NCBI GenBank assembly: GCA_902794005.1
Contig: CADBFO010000004.1
Coordinates: 62,001 to 126,000, forward strand
Direction of reading: 5' to 3'
DNA length: 64,000 nucleotides
Source of the DNA: an uncultured Bacteroidia bacterium
Lineage (GTDB): Bacteria > Bacteroidota > Bacteroidia > Bacteroidales > UBA932
In this document: piece by piece, positions 45,681 through 57,624 of the stretch
Layout of the letters: each line of letters starts with the position of its first letter
Numbering within the stretch: position 1 is the stretch's first letter
Translations under genes and position numbers: made by a program
The notes under the pieces: generated by a model
What the model was told of the DNA's origin: nothing
Database searches by the model: none
What the model saw: only the letters and a program-made list of their open reading frames with translations

Positions 45681-45691
45681 TGCCCGTTAAT

Positions 45692-45732
45692 CTGCCATTT
45701 TGTCAGCATTGAACCGCTGGCACGAAGTTCGA
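45692..45732 (+). promoter_or_regulatory. Possible stress-type control region upstream of dnaK
   Basis: A near-palindrome CTGCCATTTTGTCAG (45692-45706) is followed by TGGCACGAAGTTCGA (45718-45732). The latter resembles the -24 half of a sigma-54 promoter but has a poor -12 half. No TAnnTTTG box is seen before dnaK. This is tentative. Confidence 0.25.
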
Positions 45733-45788
45733 TAAAAACTAAGGCGTCGTCCTCCGAAGGGCGGCGCCAAACTGTTCTTGGCCCATTC

Positions 45789-45850
45789 TGTCATTCTGAG
45801 CGAAGCGAAGAATCTGTTGCGGCGAAGAATTGGTTAAAGCGAAGAATTTG
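45789..45850 (+). repeat. Dispersed repeat with tandem GCGAAGAAT units upstream of dnaK
   Basis: TGTCATTCTGAGCGAAGCGAAGAATCTG is the same repeat family as at 18478 and 29617 (first 20 bases TGTCATTCTGAGCGAAGCGA). It is followed by two more GCGAAGAAT units at about 17-19 bp spacing. It lies in the dnaK leader or promoter region. Confidence 0.75.
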
Positions 45851-45879
45851 TTAAGGAAATATTTAAAAAATTGAATACT

Positions 45880-47787
45880 ATGGGAAAGATTATCGGTATC
45901 GACCTGGGAACCACTAATTCCTGCGTCGCAGTGATGGAAGGCAATCAGCCTACCGTCATCATCAACAACGAGGGGCAGCGCACCACCCCTTCCGTGGTGG
46001 CTTTCACCGACGGCGGAGAACGCAAAATCGGCTCTCCGGCCAAGCGTCAGGCCATCACCAATCCTAACAACACCGTGTTCTCCATCAAGCGTTTCATGGG
46101 TGAGACGTACGACCAGGTGAACACCGAGGTGAACCGCGTCCCCTACAAGGTGGTCCGTGGCGAGAACAACACCCCCCGCGTGGACATCAACGGCAAGCTC
46201 TACACGCCGCAGGAGATATCGGCCATGATTCTTCAGAAGATGAAGAAGACGGCGGAAGAATATCTGCGCCAGGAGGTTACGGAAGCCGTCATCACTGTCC
46301 CGGCCTATTTCTCCGACTCGCAGCGTCAGGCCACCAAGGAGGCCGGCCGCATCGCCGGTCTGGACGTGAAGCGTATCATCAACGAGCCCACCGCTGCCGC
46401 ACTGGCATACGGACTGGACAAGAAGGACAAGGATATGAAAGTGGCCGTATATGACCTCGGCGGCGGTACCTTCGATATCTCCATCCTCCAGCTGGGCGAC
46501 GGCGTGTTCGAGGTTCTGTCCACCAACGGCGACACCCACCTGGGCGGTGACGACTTCGACCAGGTCATCATCGACTGGCTGGCCGCTGAATTCGCTTCCG
46601 AGAACGGCGGCATCGACCTCAAAAAAGACCCCATGGCTCTCCAGCGTCTGAAGGAAGCGGCGGAAAAGGCCAAGATCGAGCTCTCCAGCCAGACTTCCAC
46701 GGAAATCAACCTTCCGTATATCATGCCGGTGGACGGCGTGCCCAAGCACCTTGCCAAGACGCTCACCCGCGCCAAGTTCGAGCAGCTTTCCGACGCCCTG
46801 TTCCAGCGCAGCATCGCCCCTTGCCGTCAGGCTCTCTCCGATGCGCACCTGAACCCTTCCGACATTGACGAGGTCCTCCTCGTAGGCGGCAGCACCCGTA
46901 TTCCTTACGTGCAGGAGCTGGTGAAGAACTTCTTCGGCAAGGAGCCCAACAAGAGCGTGAACCCCGACGAGGTGGTGGCCATCGGCGCCTCCATCCAGGG
47001 CGGTGTGCTAGCCGGTGATGTGAAGGACGTGCTTCTTCTGGATGTCACCCCGCTCAGCCTCGGTATCGAGACCCTCGGCGGCGTCATGACCAAGCTTATC
47101 GAGTCCAACACCACCATTCCGGCCAAGAAGAGCCAGATTTTCTCCACCGCGGCCGACAACCAGCCCGGCGTGGAAATCCGCGTCCTGCAGGGCGAGCGCC
47201 CCATGGCCAAGGACAACAAGCAGATTGGCATCTTCCACCTGGACGGCATCGCTCCGGCTCCCCGCGGCGTGCCTCAGATTGAAGTGACCTTCGATATCGA
47301 TGCCAACGGTATCCTGAATGTGTCCGCCGTGGACAAGGCTACCGGCAAGGAGCAGCACATCCGCATCGAGGCTTCTTCCGGCCTCTCCGACGCCGAAATC
47401 CAGCGTATGCGGGACGAGGCCAAGGCCAACGAGGCGGCCGACAAGGCCGAGAAGGAGCGCATCGACAAAATCAACGGTGCCGACGCCCTCACCTTCCAGG
47501 CCGAGAAATTCCTCAAGGAAAACGGCGACAAGGTCCCCGCTGACGTCAAGAGCGAAGTGGAGCAGAACTGCAACCTCCTCAAGGAGGCCGTCAAAGCCCA
47601 GAACCTGGCCGATATCGACCGCTATTCCGAGGCCCTGAACAAAGCCTTCGAGAAGATGTACCAGGCCGGCCAGCAGGCAGGTGGTCCGCAGGGCGGCCCT
47701 CAGGGCCCGTTCCAGGGTGGTCCCCAGGGTCCTTTCAACGGCGGCCCTCAGCCCGGTCCGCAGGACCAGGGTCCCGATGAGCAGTAA
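45880..47787 (+). CDS. dnaK: Chaperone DnaK (Hsp70)
   Basis: DnaK binds unfolded peptides in an ATP-driven cycle with DnaJ and GrpE (not in the window). The 635-residue protein starts [20 protein letters not shown]. It has [30 protein letters not shown] and [14 protein letters not shown]. The substrate-binding domain starts near residue 385, and the Gly/Pro/Gln-rich tail ([14 protein letters not shown]) ends DQGPDEQ rather than the common EEVD-like end. A TTG start at 45871 would add MNT. No CIRCE element is visible upstream. Confidence 0.97.
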   Translation: MGKIIGIDLGTTNSCVAVMEGNQPTVIINNEGQRTTPSVVAFTDGGERKIGSPAKRQAITNPNNTVFSIKRFMGETYDQVNTEVNRVPYKVVRGENNTPRVDINGKLYTPQEISAMILQKMKKTAEEYLRQEVTEAVITVPAYFSDSQRQATKEAGRIAGLDVKRIINEPTAAALAYGLDKKDKDMKVAVYDLGGGTFDISILQLGDGVFEVLSTNGDTHLGGDDFDQVIIDWLAAEFASENGGIDLKKDPMALQRLKEAAEKAKIELSSQTSTEINLPYIMPVDGVPKHLAKTLTRAKFEQLSDALFQRSIAPCRQALSDAHLNPSDIDEVLLVGGSTRIPYVQELVKNFFGKEPNKSVNPDEVVAIGASIQGGVLAGDVKDVLLLDVTPLSLGIETLGGVMTKLIESNTTIPAKKSQIFSTAADNQPGVEIRVLQGERPMAKDNKQIGIFHLDGIAPAPRGVPQIEVTFDIDANGILNVSAVDKATGKEQHIRIEASSGLSDAEIQRMRDEAKANEAADKAEKERIDKINGADALTFQAEKFLKENGDKVPADVKSEVEQNCNLLKEAVKAQNLADIDRYSEALNKAFEKMYQAGQQAGGPQGGPQGPFQGGPQGPFNGGPQPGPQDQGPDEQ

Positions 47788-47805
47788 CAATAATACCGTA
47801 AGAAT

Positions 47806-51341
<3,536 letters not shown>

Positions 51342-51444
51342 CGCTCCGTACCTCCGCAAAGAAACTGGCTCGAACACCTTGCCGCGATTTCAAAAAACCA
51401 GGTCCGTTTTTTGCAGTCAACTTTTTTTATCCTGCAAAAATGAT

Positions 51445-51452
51445 TACCTTTG
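51445..51452 (+). promoter_or_regulatory. fba promoter box
   Basis: TACCTTTG matches TAnnTTTG and lies 35 nt before the fba ATG. No TTTG is found at the normal 20-bp distance. Confidence 0.45.
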
Positions 51453-51487
51453 TGAATCGAAAACAATTGATTAATTTAGATATAACT

Positions 51488-52489
51488 ATGGTTTCCTTTA
51501 AAGAATTAGGTCTTGTAAACACCCGCGAGATGTTCAAGAAGGCCGTTGCCGGCGGTTACGCCATCCCCGCATTCAATTTCAACAACATGGAGCAGCTTCA
51601 GGCCATCATCCAGGCCAGCGCAGAGACCAAGAGCCCTGTGATTCTCCAGGTTTCCAAGGGCGCCCGTAACTACGCCAACCAGACCCTTCTCCGCTACATG
51701 GCGGAAGGTGCTGTGGAATATGCCAAGGAACTGGGCTGGGAGCATCCCCAGATTGTCCTTCACCTGGACCACGGCGACAGCTTCGAGCTGTGCAAGAACT
51801 GCGTTGACATGGGCTTCAGCTCCGTGATGATCGACGCCTCTTCCCTCCCTTACGAGGAGAACATCGCCCTCACCAAGAAGGTGGTGGACTATGCCCACCA
51901 GTACGATGTTACCGTAGAGGCCGAGCTGGGTGTCCTGGCAGGCGTGGAGGATGAGGTTCAGGCCGAAGAATCCCACTACACCAAACCCGAGGAAGTGATT
52001 GACTTCGCCACCCGTACCGGTTGCGACAGCCTGGCCATCTCCATCGGCACCAGCCACGGTGCGTACAAGTTCACCCCCGACCAGTGCACCCGCGACCCCA
52101 AGACCGGCCGTCTGGTTCCCCCGCCGCTGGCCTTCGACGTCCTGCACGAGATCGAGAAGAAGCTTCCCGGCTTCCCCATCGTCCTGCACGGCTCCAGCTC
52201 CGTTCCGCAGGAGTACGTTGACATCATCAACGCCAACGGCGGCAAACTGCCCGACGCGGTAGGCATCCCCGAGGAGCAGCTCCGCGAGGCCTCCAAGAGC
52301 GCTGTCTGCAAGATCAACATCGACTCCGACAGCCGTCTTGCCATGACCGCCGCCGTGCGCAAGATCTTCAACGAAAAGCCCGGCGAGTTCGACCCGCGCA
52401 AGTACCTGGGTCCCGCCCGCGACGAGATGAAGAAACTCTACATTCACAAAATCGTGAACGTGCTGGGCTCCAACGGCAAGGCCGAGTAA
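51488..52489 (+). CDS. fba: Class II fructose-bisphosphate aldolase
   Basis: Fba splits fructose 1,6-bisphosphate in glycolysis and makes it in gluconeogenesis. The 333-residue zinc enzyme starts MVSFKELGLVNTREMFKKAV. It has YAIPAFNFNNMEQLQAII, the metal-binding HLDHGDSFELCK, the catalytic region VEAELGVLAGVEDEV, and HGSSSVPQEYVD with a zinc-ligand histidine. NIDSDSRLAMTAAVRK is also present. A start at 51440 would overlap the promoter box and is rejected. A strong hairpin terminator follows. Confidence 0.96.
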   Translation: MVSFKELGLVNTREMFKKAVAGGYAIPAFNFNNMEQLQAIIQASAETKSPVILQVSKGARNYANQTLLRYMAEGAVEYAKELGWEHPQIVLHLDHGDSFELCKNCVDMGFSSVMIDASSLPYEENIALTKKVVDYAHQYDVTVEAELGVLAGVEDEVQAEESHYTKPEEVIDFATRTGCDSLAISIGTSHGAYKFTPDQCTRDPKTGRLVPPPLAFDVLHEIEKKLPGFPIVLHGSSSVPQEYVDIINANGGKLPDAVGIPEEQLREASKSAVCKINIDSDSRLAMTAAVRKIFNEKPGEFDPRKYLGPARDEMKKLYIHKIVNVLGSNGKAE

Positions 52490-52503
52490 GTCCTGCAAAA
52501 CAA

Positions 52504-52548
52504 ATGCAAAAAAAAATCCGGCTCGGTGAGAGTCGGATTTTTTTGCAT
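52504..52548. terminator. Bidirectional terminator between fba and the tricorn-like gene
   Basis: The arms ATGCA-A(n)-ATCCGGCTC and GAGAGTCGGAT-T(n)-GCAT pair around GGTG with long A and T flanks. It serves fba rightward and the peptidase gene leftward. Confidence 0.88.
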
Positions 52549-55500
52549 CTACCAGTTTTCCGGCAGTCCCAGGTCCTTGAAGGTGCGGGGTGCGGGAACG
52601 CCGGGCAGCGGCTTGCGGTCCTTGAGCTGTTCCAGGGCCACCTGTACGGCCTTTTCCAGCTGCTCGTCGGTGCCTGCGAACTCCTTGATGGGGTCGTTGT
52701 CCAGCAGGATGTCGGGATCCACGCCGTAGTTCTCCACCATCCACTGCCCGGTGGCGGCGTCGTAGTTGGTGAAGAAGGGAACGCGGACATCGGTGCCGTC
52801 CACATAGGGCAGGGGACCGCTGATGCCCACGATGCCGCCCCAGGTGCGCGTGCCGATGACCGTGCCCAGCTTGTTGGCCTTGAAGCTCCACGGGAAGAGG
52901 TCGCCGTCAGAGGCGGAATACTTGTTGATGAGCAGCACCTTGGGACCGGTGTGCGTCCCTTCCGGAACGGTTCCCGTGAGGTTGGAGCCCCGGCGCATGG
53001 TCATGCGGTAAACCTGGCGCTGCAGGCGCTCGATAATCATCGGGGAAATGTTGCCGCCGCCGTTGGCGCGGTCGTCGATGATGAGGGCTTCCTTGTCCAG
53101 CTGCGGATAGTAGTAGCGGGCCCATTCGTTGAGGCCTTCCGGCCCCATGTCGGGGATGTAGATGTAGCCCACGCGGCCGCCGGAGAGCTTCTCCACGGTG
53201 CGCAGGTTCTTCATCACCCAGGCATAGTGCTGCAGCGGGCCTTCGTCGGCAATGGGCTTCACAACCACCTTCCTGCCGCCTACGGTGAGTTCCGTGAGCA
53301 CGTCGGCCTTGCCCACCAGGAGTTTGTACAGATTGTCCACGTCCTTCAGGGAAACCCCGTCGATGGCGGTCACCACGTCACCTTCCTTCACGCCCAGGCC
53401 GGGCTCGGTGAGCGGGGAGCGCAGTTCGGGCCGGTAAGTGGCCCCCTCCATGATTTTGTCGATGCGGAAACCCTCCTTCACCTTGGAGAAAGTGGCCCCC
53501 AGAAGCCCCATCGGGATACGCTCGGGCTTGGGATACTCGCCCGGAGTCACGTAGCAGTGGCCGCTGGCGGTCTCGCCAATCATTTCGCCGATGATGTAAT
53601 TCACGTCCAGCCGGGTGCGGGCATACGGAAGAAGCACCTCATATTTGGCTTTTACGGCCTTCCAGTCCCTTCCGTGCATGTTCTCCAGATAGTAGCCGTC
53701 GCGGAAGGCGCGCCATACCTCGTCGTACAGCTGGGCCCATTCCTGGGCGTAGTCCACCGTGGCGGCCATGTCTGCAAGGCTGATTTTGTCTTTCAGGGCC
53801 ATCTTGGGGCCGATACCGACGGCATACAGGTCTTTTCCTTTCATCACGAGGGCTTTCTTGGCCCCGGGCGTGACGCTGAGGCTTCCGTCGGTGCAGGACT
53901 CGTCCTCTCCGGTGGCGAAGGTGAACACGCGGGTGCCGCCCCGGCTGCCGTACCAGAGGCTCTTGCCGTCAGAGTGGAAGCGGCGGCCCTTGACGGGCAG
54001 TTTCACGATGCGCTGGCCGATCCCCTCGGGATCCACCCGCATGGCGGCCGCCTTTTCCTCTGTCTTCTCCTCTTTCTTCCCGGCCTTGTCCATCTGCACG
54101 GACGGGTCGGTGGCGATGAGCGGCGAGGGCGTGTCTGCACCCAGCATGGCCATGTAGGTGCCGCTCATGTCGGCGTAGGAATAGTTCCATTCAATGCGGC
54201 TGTACTGCGGGTTCAGGTCCCGGTCGCTGGTGAAGATGAGGTATTTCCCGTCGGTGGAGAAGGTGGGGCTGCCGCTGTTGTACCAGCGGTCGGTTACGGG
54301 ATATTCCTTGCCGCTGGCGAGGTTCCTCAGATAGACGATGCTCATCTGGTTGGCCTCCGGGCGGGTGTAGGTGATCCACTGGCTGTCGGGAGAAATGTCC
54401 ACCCCGTAGAACTCGCCGGCAGGATTCTCCATCACGGTGCGTTTGGCTCCGCTCAGGGGATCCACCTCCACGAAGCGGTTCTTGCGGTCGGTATAATAGA
54501 GGTGTTTGCTGTCCGGGGCCCACTGGATGCCGCGGATATAGGTGTCGGCACCCTTTGTGAGCTGTTTGGAAGCGCCGCCGGCCACGTCATAGAGGTAAAC
54601 TTCCGTTTCTCCGCTGGCATCCCCGATCCAGGCAATCCACTTGCCGTCCGGGCTCCAGGCCGCCCCCCGGTCGTTGGAGTTGGAGGAACGGGTGAGATTG
54701 CGGGTGACGCCCTTGCCCACCGGCACGTCAAAGACCTCGCCGCGGGCGGTGACCGCTACGCGGGAACCGTCCGGAGAAAGGCTGGCGGCGCGCACGTAGC
54801 CGGAGAGGTTTTTCCGCTCGGTGCGGCCATAGACGGCATCGGCCCCGAGGGTGACGGGAATTTTCTTGCACTCGCCGGTGGCGGGAAGGTATTTATACAG
54901 CCAGCCGCCGTTTTCGAACACGATGACCTTGCCGTCGGAGGAGGGGAATTTCACGTCGTACTCGGTGAAATGCGTGACCTTTCGCGTAGCGCCCGTGCGG
55001 GTGTTGTAGGCGAACAGGTTCATGACCATGTCGCGGTCGCTGGCGAAATAGATTTCCTCGCCCACCCACATGGGGAAGATGTCCTGTGCGTCGTTGGAGG
55101 TGATGTTGCTCACCTTGCCGGTCTTGGGGTCGTAAATCCATACGTCGTCGGCCATGCCGCCGCGGTAGTACTTCCAGGTGCGGAATTCACGCATCACGCG
55201 GTTGTAGGCCAGTTTTTTGCCGTCCGGAGACCAGGAGCAGAAGCCGCCCTCGGGAAGGGGAATCTGCGAGGGCATGCCGCCGTCCGGCCCCACCGTCCAG
55301 AGCTGGCCGGTGAAGCTGTCGCCCGTACGGTTGCGGAAGACGATGCTTTTTCCGTCGGGACTCCAGGCCATCACCATGTTGTTGGGCCCCATGCGGTCTC
55401 CGAGGTCGTCCCGGGGATTGGTGGAGGTGTAGGTGAGCCGGACCGGTTCGCCCCCCTTCGCCGGGATGCGGTACACTTCGCGGTTGCCGTCATACTCGCC

Positions 55501-55737
55501 GGTGAAGGCGAGGGTTTTCCCGTCGGGGGAGTAGCGGGCGAACATCTCATAGCCGATATGGCTGGTGAGCCGGCTGGCCTGTCCGCCTTCGATGGGAACG
55601 GTCCAGAGGTCTCCGGCATAAGAAAACACCACGTCCGTTCCGTTGGTGGCAGGGAAGCGGAGCAAGCGGGCTTCCTCCTGGGCCGATGCCGCCACACAGG
55701 CTGCCGTCAGCGCGAAAAGAGTCAGAATACGTCTCAT
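52549..55737 (-). CDS. Tricorn-like protease: beta-propellers, PDZ and S41 peptidase
   Basis: The 1062-residue exported protein has a signal peptide (MRRILTLFALTAACVAASAQ). WD40/PD40-type propeller repeats follow (YSPDGKTLAFTGEYDG, WSPDGKSIVFRN and others, about residues 30-640). A tricorn core domain comes next with the catalytic histidine region GETASGHCYVTPGEY, then a PDZ domain (LGVKEGDVVTAIDGVSLKDV). The S41 catalytic domain has LIIDDRANGGGNISP and the serine in NKYSASDGDLFPW. Tricorn enzymes trim peptides from larger proteases; periplasmic homologs are common in Bacteroidota. It lies 4 bp downstream of gmk. Confidence 0.93.
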   Translation of the reverse strand: MRRILTLFALTAACVAASAQEEARLLRFPATNGTDVVFSYAGDLWTVPIEGGQASRLTSHIGYEMFARYSPDGKTLAFTGEYDGNREVYRIPAKGGEPVRLTYTSTNPRDDLGDRMGPNNMVMAWSPDGKSIVFRNRTGDSFTGQLWTVGPDGGMPSQIPLPEGGFCSWSPDGKKLAYNRVMREFRTWKYYRGGMADDVWIYDPKTGKVSNITSNDAQDIFPMWVGEEIYFASDRDMVMNLFAYNTRTGATRKVTHFTEYDVKFPSSDGKVIVFENGGWLYKYLPATGECKKIPVTLGADAVYGRTERKNLSGYVRAASLSPDGSRVAVTARGEVFDVPVGKGVTRNLTRSSNSNDRGAAWSPDGKWIAWIGDASGETEVYLYDVAGGASKQLTKGADTYIRGIQWAPDSKHLYYTDRKNRFVEVDPLSGAKRTVMENPAGEFYGVDISPDSQWITYTRPEANQMSIVYLRNLASGKEYPVTDRWYNSGSPTFSTDGKYLIFTSDRDLNPQYSRIEWNYSYADMSGTYMAMLGADTPSPLIATDPSVQMDKAGKKEEKTEEKAAAMRVDPEGIGQRIVKLPVKGRRFHSDGKSLWYGSRGGTRVFTFATGEDESCTDGSLSVTPGAKKALVMKGKDLYAVGIGPKMALKDKISLADMAATVDYAQEWAQLYDEVWRAFRDGYYLENMHGRDWKAVKAKYEVLLPYARTRLDVNYIIGEMIGETASGHCYVTPGEYPKPERIPMGLLGATFSKVKEGFRIDKIMEGATYRPELRSPLTEPGLGVKEGDVVTAIDGVSLKDVDNLYKLLVGKADVLTELTVGGRKVVVKPIADEGPLQHYAWVMKNLRTVEKLSGGRVGYIYIPDMGPEGLNEWARYYYPQLDKEALIIDDRANGGGNISPMIIERLQRQVYRMTMRRGSNLTGTVPEGTHTGPKVLLINKYSASDGDLFPWSFKANKLGTVIGTRTWGGIVGISGPLPYVDGTDVRVPFFTNYDAATGQWMVENYGVDPDILLDNDPIKEFAGTDEQLEKAVQVALEQLKDRKPLPGVPAPRTFKDLGLPENW

Positions 55738-55741
55738 ATTT

Positions 55742-56308
55742 CTAAAGGTTAAGGAATTTATCTACAAGGGCTTCCGCCTCCCGGAAGGCGGTGGTGAGGT
55801 CGTCGTTGATCAGAATGGTGTCGAACTGGGGCGCATAGGTCATCTCCTCGGCCGCCTTGGCCACGCGCTGCTCGATGGCCTCGGGCGTGTCGGTGGCGCG
55901 GGCCACCAGCCGCCGGCGCAGTTCCTCGACGGAAGGAGCCTGGATAAAGACGGAAAGCGCAGCCTCCCCGAAATACTTTTTGAGGGAAACGCCGCCCTTC
56001 ACGTCCACATCGAAGACAATGACATGCCCTTTGGCCCAGATGCGGTTCACTTCGCTCTTGAGGGTCCCGTAAAAACGGTCGGCATACACCTCTTCATATT
56101 CCACGAACTTGTCGTCGGCCACCAGGCCTCGGAAGACATCGGCACTGTAAAACAGATACTCCACCCCGTCCTTTTCTTCCCCGCGCGGGGGACGGGAGGT
56201 GGCCGATACGGAGAACTCCATCTCCGGGTGAAGGCCCAGCAAATGATTTACAATGGTGCTTTTCCCCGATCCGGACGGGGCCGAGAATATCAGAACTTTT
56301 CCAGACAT
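55742..56308 (-). CDS. gmk: Guanylate kinase
   Basis: Gmk phosphorylates GMP to GDP. The 188-residue frame from the internal ATG starts MSGKVLIFSAPSGSGKSTIV with the P-loop. It has SVSATSRPPRGEEKDGVEYLF (GMP binding), FVEYEEVYADRFYGTLKSEV and VIVFDVDVKGG. A longer start at 56344 would run through the promoter box. It is the lead gene of a leftward pair with the tricorn-like peptidase. Confidence 0.95.
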   Translation of the reverse strand: MSGKVLIFSAPSGSGKSTIVNHLLGLHPEMEFSVSATSRPPRGEEKDGVEYLFYSADVFRGLVADDKFVEYEEVYADRFYGTLKSEVNRIWAKGHVIVFDVDVKGGVSLKKYFGEAALSVFIQAPSVEELRRRLVARATDTPEAIEQRVAKAAEEMTYAPQFDTILINDDLTTAFREAEALVDKFLNL

Positions 56309-56333
56309 AGGCGCATGTGTTATGTACATCAAA

Positions 56334-56362
56334 CAAATATACAAAAAATAATCGTATATTTG
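56334..56362. promoter_or_regulatory. Divergent promoter boxes for gmk and nadD
   Basis: TATATTTG occurs on the minus strand at 56334-56341 (toward gmk) and on the plus strand at 56355-56362 (toward nadD), 13 bp apart. The nadD box ends 6 nt before its ATG, so the mRNA is almost leaderless. The two -33 regions would overlap the opposite -7 boxes and match poorly. Confidence 0.55.
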
Positions 56363-56368
56363 TCAACC

Positions 56369-56926
56369 ATGAAAATAGCGGTTTACAGCGGTTCCTTCAA
56401 TCCGCTCCACATCGGCCACAGGGCCATCATCCGCTTCCTTACGGAAAAGGCGGGCTTCGACCGGGTCTATCTGGTGGTAACCCCCCAGAATCCCTTCAAG
56501 GATGCCCACAGCCTTCCTGCCGGCCAGGACCGCTATGACGCGGCCGCCCGGGCCCTCTCCCGCCATCCCGATCTCAAGGTAACCTTGCAGGACATCGAAC
56601 TCAGGATGCCGCCGCCGCAGTACACCATCCACACGCTGGACGCTTTCAGGGAGCGCGAGCCTTGGAACGATTTTACGCTGGTTATCGGGGCCGACAATCT
56701 GGCCCATTTCATGGGATGGCGCTTTCACGAGCGTATTCTCCTGGAGTACGGCGTGGTGGTGTTTCCCCGCAAGGGCTATCACCGGGGCCACGACAAGGCC
56801 CGCCTCCTGAAAGAGCATCCGGACTACCGGATCACCCTGCTCAAGGCTCCGCTGGTGAACATCTCCTCCACCGAAATCCGCAAGGGGCTGGAGGAGGGAC
56901 GTGACATGACTAAATGGCTGATGTGA
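56369..56926 (+). CDS. nadD: Nicotinate-nucleotide adenylyltransferase
   Basis: NadD makes nicotinic acid adenine dinucleotide in NAD synthesis. The 185-residue protein starts MKIAVYSGSFNPLHIGHRAI with the (H/T)xGH nucleotidyltransferase motif. It has VTPQNPFKD, LVIGADNLAHFMGW, and the C-terminal motif NISSTEIRKGL. The stop overlaps the CYTH gene start (TGATG). Confidence 0.95.
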   Translation: MKIAVYSGSFNPLHIGHRAIIRFLTEKAGFDRVYLVVTPQNPFKDAHSLPAGQDRYDAAARALSRHPDLKVTLQDIELRMPPPQYTIHTLDAFREREPWNDFTLVIGADNLAHFMGWRFHERILLEYGVVVFPRKGYHRGHDKARLLKEHPDYRITLLKAPLVNISSTEIRKGLEEGRDMTKWLM

Positions 56927-57405
56927 TGCATTTCGAGATTGAACGGAAATTTCTGGTCAGGGACGGCCGTTTCAAAGCGTTGTCGGTGCAGTCTTATCGG
57001 ATCAGGCAGGGCTACATCGCGCATGACGGCGGCAATACCGTCCGTGTCCGTATCCGGGACCGCCAGGGCTTCCTTACCGTCAAGGGGCCTTCCCGGGACG
57101 GCATTTCCCGTTACGAATGGGAGCGGGAGATTCCCCTTGCCGATGCCGAAGAGCTTCTTCTGTTGTGCCACGGCGGCACCATCGACAAAACCCGTCACCT
57201 GGTTCCGGCGGGGGGCGGAAAGTACTTCGAGGTGGACGAGTTCTACGGAGACAATGCGGGTCTGGTGATGGCGGAGATCGAGCTGGACGCTCCGGATGAA
57301 CCCTTCGAAAAGCCGCTCTGGCTGGGAGAGGAAGTGACCGGAGACCGCCGCTATTATAATTCCCACCTCCTGAAAAATCCTTTCAAAGATTGGCGCAACC
57401 GTTAA
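56926..57405 (+). CDS. CYTH-domain protein (triphosphate tunnel metalloenzyme family)
   Basis: The 159-residue protein starts MHFEIERKFLVRDGRF with the ExExK motif of the CYTH family. Alternating charged residues of the tunnel barrel follow (RIRQGYIA, VRVRIRDRQGFLTVKG, EWEREI, FEVDEFYGDNAGLVMAEIEL). Members hydrolyse inorganic triphosphate or nucleoside triphosphates; the exact substrate here is unknown. An ATG at 56914 would add four residues inside nadD. It is coupled to nadD by overlap. Confidence 0.88.
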   Translation: MHFEIERKFLVRDGRFKALSVQSYRIRQGYIAHDGGNTVRVRIRDRQGFLTVKGPSRDGISRYEWEREIPLADAEELLLLCHGGTIDKTRHLVPAGGGKYFEVDEFYGDNAGLVMAEIELDAPDEPFEKPLWLGEEVTGDRRYYNSHLLKNPFKDWRNR

Positions 57406-57420
57406 TTTTGCTTATTTTTG
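57389..57420 (+). promoter_or_regulatory. Promoter of the cobalamin-controlled transcript
   Basis: ATTG (57389-57392), 20 bp, TATTTTTG (57413-57420). It overlaps the end of the CYTH gene and lies directly before the riboswitch. Confidence 0.55.
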
Positions 57421-57424
57421 CAGC

Positions 57425-57600
57425 GGATGAAGGTGGCCTGCAAGGCCCTAACAGGGAAGCCGGTGAAAATCCGGAACTGTGCCCGCAGCTGTGAAGTCCA
57501 TCCAACGGCTCCGAACCATGCCATTGAGAAATCGAGAAGGCCGGAGCCGGGATCAGTCAGAAGACCTGCCTTCATCAAGTTTAACGTAGGGACCCGGGGG
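57425..57600 (+). ncRNA. Cobalamin (adenosyl- or hydroxocobalamin) riboswitch
   Basis: The leader carries the conserved core GGGAAGCCGGTGAAAATCCG at about 57454-57473. GCCCGCAGCTGTGA follows, and then the B12 box AGTCAGAAGACCTGCC at 57555-57570. Order and spacing fit the cobalamin riboswitch, which shuts down expression when B12 is plentiful. It is followed 25 nt later by the start of a BtuB-like receptor. No intrinsic terminator is evident, so control of translation initiation is more likely, as expected in this phylum. Confidence 0.92.
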
Positions 57601-57624
57601 CAGGTTCCGGTATAAGCGCAAAGT

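Noticed and set aside
45700..45870. CIRCE element upstream of dnaK
   Set aside because: The TTAGCACTC/GAGTGCTAA inverted repeat is absent.
55643..56368. nadD extended upstream to 55643
   Set aside because: The extension is antisense to gmk and the tricorn-like gene; the ATG at 56369 directly precedes the conserved MKIAVYSGSFNPLH start and follows a promoter box.
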